From contig OY992836.1 of assembly GCA_963921425.1 (NCBI GenBank), positions 12,617,304-12,681,303 on the forward strand: DNA of 64,000 bases. The letters run 5' to 3'. The notes below the pieces were generated by a model that worked only from the letters and a program-made list of their open reading frames with translations, did no database searches and had not been told where the DNA came from. Positions 58,216 through 64,000 of this stretch are shown one piece after another. Position 1 is the stretch's first letter, and every line of letters begins with the position of its first letter. Origin of the DNA: Dryas octopetala. Its lineage: Eukaryota; Streptophyta; Magnoliopsida; Rosales; Rosaceae. The translations under genes and the position numbers were made by a program.

Positions 58216-59271
58216 TGTTGATGCAAATTCTCGTAAGGTAGATGCAACAACTTAGATATGCTGATCAAGTGCTTCGCTGGATGATGAAGTGGATGCTGGT
58301 TGAGATCTTCCTGTAGACAAAAACAAGATCAAAGGAGATGGACCGGTGTGGTACCAGCCAAACACACTCCGATGATGAAATCAGTGGTGGTGTTTGATGG
58401 TGGATGAGGAAGAACAAAGGAAGAACTTGGGAGAATGGGAAGAACAAGGCAAATGTTCTGGGTTATTCTCAGCAAGTTGGGTAGGCTCTTTTTTGGATGG
58501 AAATGCAAAGTGTTTAGCATGTGTATTGATAGATTGCTAGCTGCTTCATTTTGTGCATATGTGGTGCCTTATATAGGCAAAGGAAAACTTAATGAATAAG
58601 TTACCTGCATGTGAATGAATGGTTGCCAGAGACCCACGCACCTGGTCAGACCTAGTTGCATGCTCAGCTGCTTGCTTCCTCAGCATTGAATGCTGCATTG
58701 AATGCTCCATTAAATGCAAGGTTGGAAGGTCCAGGCAAACTGTCCAGCAGTCATGAATGCAAGCCTGATATTCTGTCTGTCAGAAGATTGTGTCAGGTGC
58801 ATTCAAGTGTGGCGGTTCGTCCCATCGTGATCTTCCTGGGAATGGCGGCGGAGAGCCGAGCCGAGCCGATACGAACACATGTTTTCATGTGAAGACACGA
58901 AGTCCATGTGTGGTCGGATCGGGCATGGGATTCCAGGCCGAGCCGGTCCCATAGACTGGGGGTCTTTCCGAGCTCTAACCGGTCGACGCCAGAACCCGAA
59001 AAGAGGCCATCTCCCGTGCCGAGCCGAGCCGGACCGGGATGATCGTGGGAAGATGGACACTCGATCCCATGGAAGATCATCGGTTCGGCTCGGACCGAAC
59101 ATGGAGGGCCGGCGTGGAGATCCGGTCTGAGCTGGCATAGGCGATGCCGAGTGGTGATGACGTGGGGGTCAAAGTTTTGACCACTGAGAGTCAACTCCGA
59201 AGTGGATGTTGACCAGCCACGTGTCGAGCTGTGATTAGCTGTTCGGATTGATGTGGATTTTCCCACAAACA
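58216..59271 (-). repeat. 5' LTR of the retrotransposon
   Basis: 1056 bp, offset by exactly 10489 bases from the other LTR with no indel. A minus-strand TATA-like ctatataagg at about 58567-58576 would start transcription near 58540, leaving about 400 nt of leader before the gag ATG at 58132. Confidence 0.95.
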
Positions 59272-59276
59272 TGTGC

Positions 59277-61624
59277 GATTCAGATTAATATAATAAAATA
59301 CATGTAGGTCGTTCATGCATATTAATTAATAATATTACAGCGCATAATATATCAAACTTTTTTTATATATGAGATTACTAACCATTCCACTTATCTATGC
59401 CTTGGATATGGATCGATATCTGTTCTAGTAATCAAGATTGTAGAGTAGCAATCCATTTTGTCTGGATTTCATTATTATATATAATCTATTAGCTGATATA
59501 TCATGGCTCCAAAGTCTAACAACTACACTGCAGCTTGATAAAGGCATGATAATTTTTGGGACGACGTACCAAAAATAAACAAAATGATCCAACAAACTAA
59601 TAACTCCAATAATTAACTAACCAATATCTACCAATTAGTGCAACCACCCACACCATCACCCTTTCATAGTTTTTGCCATATATAGTTCAATTCATATAAA
59701 TAAGTGAGGGGTCTAAAAACATTTCTTGGTAGGGCCTGACCAATTAAATAGAAATAATGAGCATTGTTTTGCTTGTTCGATCATCTCATTTTCTTTGAGA
59801 TATTTTGTCGAACAACTTATTTTAGTTAACTAAAACAATTTATTAAATAGAAAGAATGTTGAATGGGTCAATTTTCTTCACTCGCCTTCGTATGGATTGG
59901 TCATAGAGATAGAGTAGCAATATATATAGTATCATATACTATAATCATATATGTGTTGGTATACAGCATGCATGCATATATAGTTATATACCCACTACGC
60001 ATTAATTAAATTTGTGGGTAGTTTTAAGATTAGGAAATTAATTGATGAATGGATTTAATAAGAGACAGTTGTATATAAGGCCGTGATTTCCATAAATATT
60101 CTATGAAGCTCAAGTTTCGCTGCACCTAAAAATGATGCGTCTGGCTCTCATCTGAAAACTTTAAAAAGCAGGAATTGATGCCTTCTGCATCTATTTATGT
60201 ATATGCAATATTTTCTATTCCCTGCTGGCCGGTGTGGTGAGTAAATACAAGAAAGAATTGTGTGATAACTTAATAGACCACTAATAAGTGAGAAACAAAA
60301 TTAAGAAATGTGACACCAACTCAAAACAAATCTCAACGTATAGGATGATGATTCATTTGTTTATATATTTGAACCTATTTTTAGTCTTATTTGTTTCACA
60401 CAAAAAAAATAGTATCAGACATAATATGATAACAAAATTCAGAAAAATATATATACATATAATCAAATAAAAGAACACAATGATTCTTGCACAAAATGCA
60501 GTGAATTAAGGCTAACATCAGACGGCTTTCATTACCAAATTAGTAAGAGGTTGGTAGCCTTCATTATATGCAATTAACCAAGAGAGAGAGAGAGAGAGAG
60601 AGAGCAAGCACAAAACCTATTACTAAATTAATACTTCACTATATATCTTCCTTATAAAGAACAAAGAAACTACATACTAAGTAATTATCAACCTTGTTTC
60701 TTTTTTCTCTAACAAGACAAATTTACTTACTATTACACAAGTTGGGATAAGTAGCAAATTTGTACATCTTAAACTTTGTAGAAGGAAAATCAACTGAGAG
60801 TAAAACAATGTCCAAGTCTTATTTCAAAAGTACTAGGTGAAGTTTCACATTTGGATTTTTACGTCTTACTTAAATATCTTAAATTTCTCTAGAGTATTAC
60901 CGATGTGAGATTCAAAGTTATCACAAAAAATAAGACAACTAACTTATAACCAAGTCCATCTACTATACACATATACAAATACATGTACACATTATCTAAT
61001 GATAGAAAACTACACATGACACATACACACACCCACTATTCAAAAATTCAATGGTAAAATTATGTCTGCATAAAGTGCAGTGTCCGCATGGTAGCCAAAG
61101 CACTTATAATTGTTTCGAAATGTATATTTATCCACTAAAACTAAGTGTAACATATTTAACTTTGAGAACTGCATTAAGCAAGTGTTACATATTTCTTATT
61201 ATATATATATAAATCAACGAAAGTTGTACATTTTCAGTTGCCTATTTTGGAATTAAGAAGTTGCCTTAAAAGGCCTTAAGCAATGAATTTCTTATTCAAC
61301 TATTCAAGTTACTCATGGAAATTGGAGGAGATGGATGAATGGAGCTCCCAGCGAACTGCCAAGTCCATTTAAACCCGCGTATGTAATTACCACTCGAACA
61401 CTAACAAAAAGCAGCAGCAGTAGCTATTTATAGTTATAGAACTTATAGTCATATACTCGTAAACTAAAAGATCTTTTTTCCGATTCCAAAGAGTCCCATC
61501 ACGCCAGCTGCTATGTCTTCCTGTACTCTCTCTCTCACTTCACTCATTACTCGTCTCTCTCCGAGACTCTTCTGATTAAGCTCTCACAAACCCACTTATG
61601 AAAAAAGCAGCTTCAGAATTCTAA
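59277..61624. other. Intergenic region upstream of the receptor-like kinase
   Basis: AT-rich with a (GA)n microsatellite at about 60586-60614 and a short (TA)n run near 61205. No gene is recognised. A tatttatagttatag stretch near 61425 and a CT-rich run (61525-61570) may be the promoter and leader of the next gene. Confidence 0.5.
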
Positions 61625-64000
61625 ATGTCTGCCTCTGACGCCAAAACTGAGCACATGAACGACCAGCTCTCCCAACAAACCTCAATCTTCGGTCTTCGTA
61701 TGTGGATCGTTCTTGGGGTTGGCGTTGGAGCTGCTTTTGTGCTCCTTCTGTTCCTCATTTCTCTTTGGCTGGCCTCCAAGCGATCCAAGAACAAGCATTC
61801 TCAAACACCCACAATCCCAATTGTCTCCAAAGAGATCCAAGAGATCAGGGTCGTCGACCATGCCCGGACCCACAACCCGAACAAGACCCAAATCCAAGCC
61901 TACTCGCTTTCTGAACCCGACCCAGTTCCCAGAATCGAGAGGCAAGCCTTGCTTACACCTACAGAGGAGGAGAGCGCAATGGGGTATCATAATATTCACA
62001 TTGAGATTGGCAAGGACCATAGGATTACTTTCCCAGAACGGAATGGGAGGTCTTCTTCTTCACATGGAAGTGGGGAGGGTCGTGGTGGTGGTGGTGGTAG
62101 TGGTGGTGTTGATCAGGCGGCTATGGTGGGCCCTGAAGTTTCTCACTTGGGGTGGGGACACTGGTACACTCTGAGAGAGCTTGAGGCTTCCACAAATGGG
62201 TTTGTGCACGAGAATGTTATTGGCGAAGGAGGGTATGGGATTGTTTACCATGGTGTGTTGGAGGACAACACTCAGATTGCTGTCAAGAACTTGCTCAACA
62301 ACAAGTATTTTTCTTTGAATTCCCTCTTTTTCTTTTCTAATGTTTTGTTGGACATTTGTGTTCTTGTAATTTGTGGTTTGAGTAGTGCTTGGTTAACTTA
62401 ATTTTGTTAAAATTTGTGCTGTATGAGCTTGTGTCATTGAATTGATGGATTGAAAATTGGGTATGCGATAGGGGACAAGCTGAGAAGGAGTTTAAGGTTG
62501 AAGTTGAGGCAATTGGACGAGTTCGGCATAAGAATTTAGTTAGATTGCTTGGTTTCTGTGCTGAAGGAGCTCATAGGTACTCTGTTTTTGCCTAATTAAC
62601 CTAAGCTTCATTATTTCAATTTTACCCTTTTGGTCTTGCAAACTAGAGTTTATCAATTCTATGGTAATTGATCACAATATCGATTTGACCCAAAATCTTT
62701 TTAACTGCTTTGATGTTTCATCTTCAAGTCATTTATGTAGTATTGCTTGTTTCCCTATGTGATAGGATGCTTGTGTATGAGTATGTTAACAATGGGAACT
62801 TAGAACAGTGGCTTCATGGGGATGTAGGGCCTTGCAGCCCTCTGACTTGGGAAATTCGAATGAATATCATACTGGGAACAGCAAAAGGGTATGATGCAAA
62901 TCAATTTAGAATTCACATTTTTGATTTTACTAATTGATTTTCCTTCCTTCCCCTGCCTCTCATCCGTGGCATTGGTCATAACTTGTAGGTTAACATACCT
63001 TCATGAAGGACTGGAACCCAAGGTTATTCATCGTGATATAAAATCGAGCAACATTTTACTTGACAAGCAGTGGAATTCCAAGGTGTCAGACTTTGGCCTT
63101 GCCAAGCTCATTGGTTCTGAGATGAGCTACATTACTACCCGTGTCATGGGAACATTTGGGTATGTTTGGACAATTGGACCCTCCCTCCATATGCATATAT
63201 GTGTGTGTGTGTGGTCGTGAACTTGCATTAAATATTTTTATGTGATAACAACTTGTTTCTGCCTTTTTGAAGCTATGTAGCTCCTGAATATGCAAGTACG
63301 GGCATGTTGAATGAGAGAAGTGATGTGTATAGCTTTGGGATTCTTATCATGGAGATAATAACTGGAAGGAATCCGGTTGATTATAGCCGACCACCAGAAG
63401 AGGTTTGGACAATATTTCTAAGCACTTTGTTGAGAATACATCTAAATCATTTAAATAATCTTTCTTACGGTTTTCTGTTTTCCCTCTTTCCTCTAATGTT
63501 TCTTTTAATAAAAAGTTGAGAATTTTCAGGTGAACTTAGTTGAGTGGCTTAAGAGGATGGTTGCTAACAGGAATCCAGAGGCAGTATTGGATCCCAAGTT
63601 ACCTCATAAGCCAACTTCTAGGGCATTGAAGCGGACTCTTCTTGTAGCTTTACGTTGTGTGGACCCAAATGCACAGAAGCGGCCAAAAATGGGGCATCTT
63701 GTACATATGCTAGAAGCTGAAGAGGCCCCATTCAAAGATGTATGTATGCGCTTCTGATTGAAAATCAATTTAAGTTCTCTCTGTTTATCTTCCTCTCTTT
63801 TGATTTCTTTTGGTACTTGAAATACTTTCAAGTTCAATATAGCACAATACATAAGAAAGGTAACATATTACATATCACATCGCCTGATGCTGTAAATATG
63901 GAAAGATCAACGATGCTCACAGCACTGATGCTAGCTATAATTCCACTGCTATTCAACCATTTCCTTCTCCATGTAGTTCATTTATACATTATGGTTTATG
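61625..64000 (+). CDS. Membrane-anchored receptor-like serine/threonine kinase (At1g01540-type); 3' partial
   Basis: Exons 61625-62304, 62472-62576, 62766-62888, 62989-63159, 63273-63402 and 63530-63739, all GT-AG and in frame, give 473 codons. A good donor (gat|gtatgtatg) shows that at least one more exon lies beyond the window. There is no signal peptide or extracellular domain, only a single hydrophobic span (about residues 27-50) near the N-terminus, then a variable linker with a Gly/Ser-rich run. The kinase begins after the signature [19 protein letters not shown]. Motifs: glycine loop [12 protein letters not shown], lysine in [29 protein letters not shown] and the family-typical [20 protein letters not shown]. 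All catalytic residues are present, so it should be an active kinase at the plasma membrane. The sequence follows Arabidopsis At1g01540/At4g01330. Partners and substrates are unknown. Confidence 0.92.

Larger units (their letters stand above)
47727..59271 (-). mobile_element. Complete Tat-type Ty3/Gypsy LTR retrotransposon
   Basis: An 11.5-kb element read on the minus strand: 5' LTR 59271-58216, primer-binding site, gag-pol 58132-52193, spacer with a 71-bp repeat, opposite-strand gene 49432-51063, polypurine tract, 3' LTR 48782-47727. The 5-bp target duplication tgtgc flanks it (47722-47726 and 59272-59276). The domain order is protease, RT, RNase H, a second RNase H and integrase, with no recognisable chromodomain, which is typical of the Tat lineage. 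The LTRs are the same length with no difference found by reading, and gag-pol has no stop, so the insertion looks recent and possibly autonomous. Confidence 0.93.

Overview
The window reads as nuclear DNA of a flowering plant, most likely a core eudicot. The protein-coding genes have many short GT-AG introns, AT-rich introns and intergenic DNA, and plant-type products (a SPATULA/ALCATRAZ-type bHLH factor, a plant nicotinate phosphoribosyltransferase, DNA polymerase alpha and an At1g01540-type membrane kinase). A plastid atpB fragment and plant transposon lineages (Tat-type Ty3/Gypsy, hAT, foldback MITEs, SINE-like pieces) support this. I cannot name the species.

Layout. 1-2616: the 5' part of a hAT DNA transposon on the minus strand (BED zinc-finger transposase, terminus with CGAAATTTCG repeats). 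2640-16330: a gene-poor block made of at least three decayed copies of a ~2.7-kb unit plus shorter partial copies, riddled with insertions: a 652-bp foldback element, an AT-bordered MITE, a 1.86-kb composite insert with several minisatellites, a SINE-like element, a deleted hAT element and a ~315-bp plastid atpB fragment. 18921-21570 (+): SPATULA-like bHLH gene. 22623-23049: foldback MITE with 9-bp target duplication. 23800-30420 (+): nicotinate phosphoribosyltransferase, 15 coding exons. 32620-43059 (-): DNA polymerase alpha catalytic subunit, 31 coding exons, convergent with the previous gene, with two E2F-type sites just upstream of its start codon. 43208-45877: two hAT elements nested one inside the other's terminal repeat, ~150 bp upstream of that start codon. 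47727-59271: a complete Tat-type LTR retrotransposon in minus orientation, with 1056-bp LTRs that look identical, an uninterrupted gag-pol frame and a separate, intron-bearing gene on the opposite strand. 61625 to the window end (+): a membrane-anchored receptor-like serine/threonine kinase whose last exon lies outside.

The host genes are not an operon and have unrelated jobs: NAD salvage, DNA replication, carpel/fruit development and signalling. The accessory content is where the structure lies. The most notable items are the antisense gene of the retrotransposon with its own TATA box, a short GC-rich word (TTCGGCTCGG) recurring through every part of that retroelement, the nested hAT pair beside the POLA promoter, a recent tandem duplication of part of a POLA exon, and the unexplained decayed 2.7-kb repeat array. 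Exon boundaries were read by eye from splice signals, reading-frame continuity and family knowledge, without transcript data.
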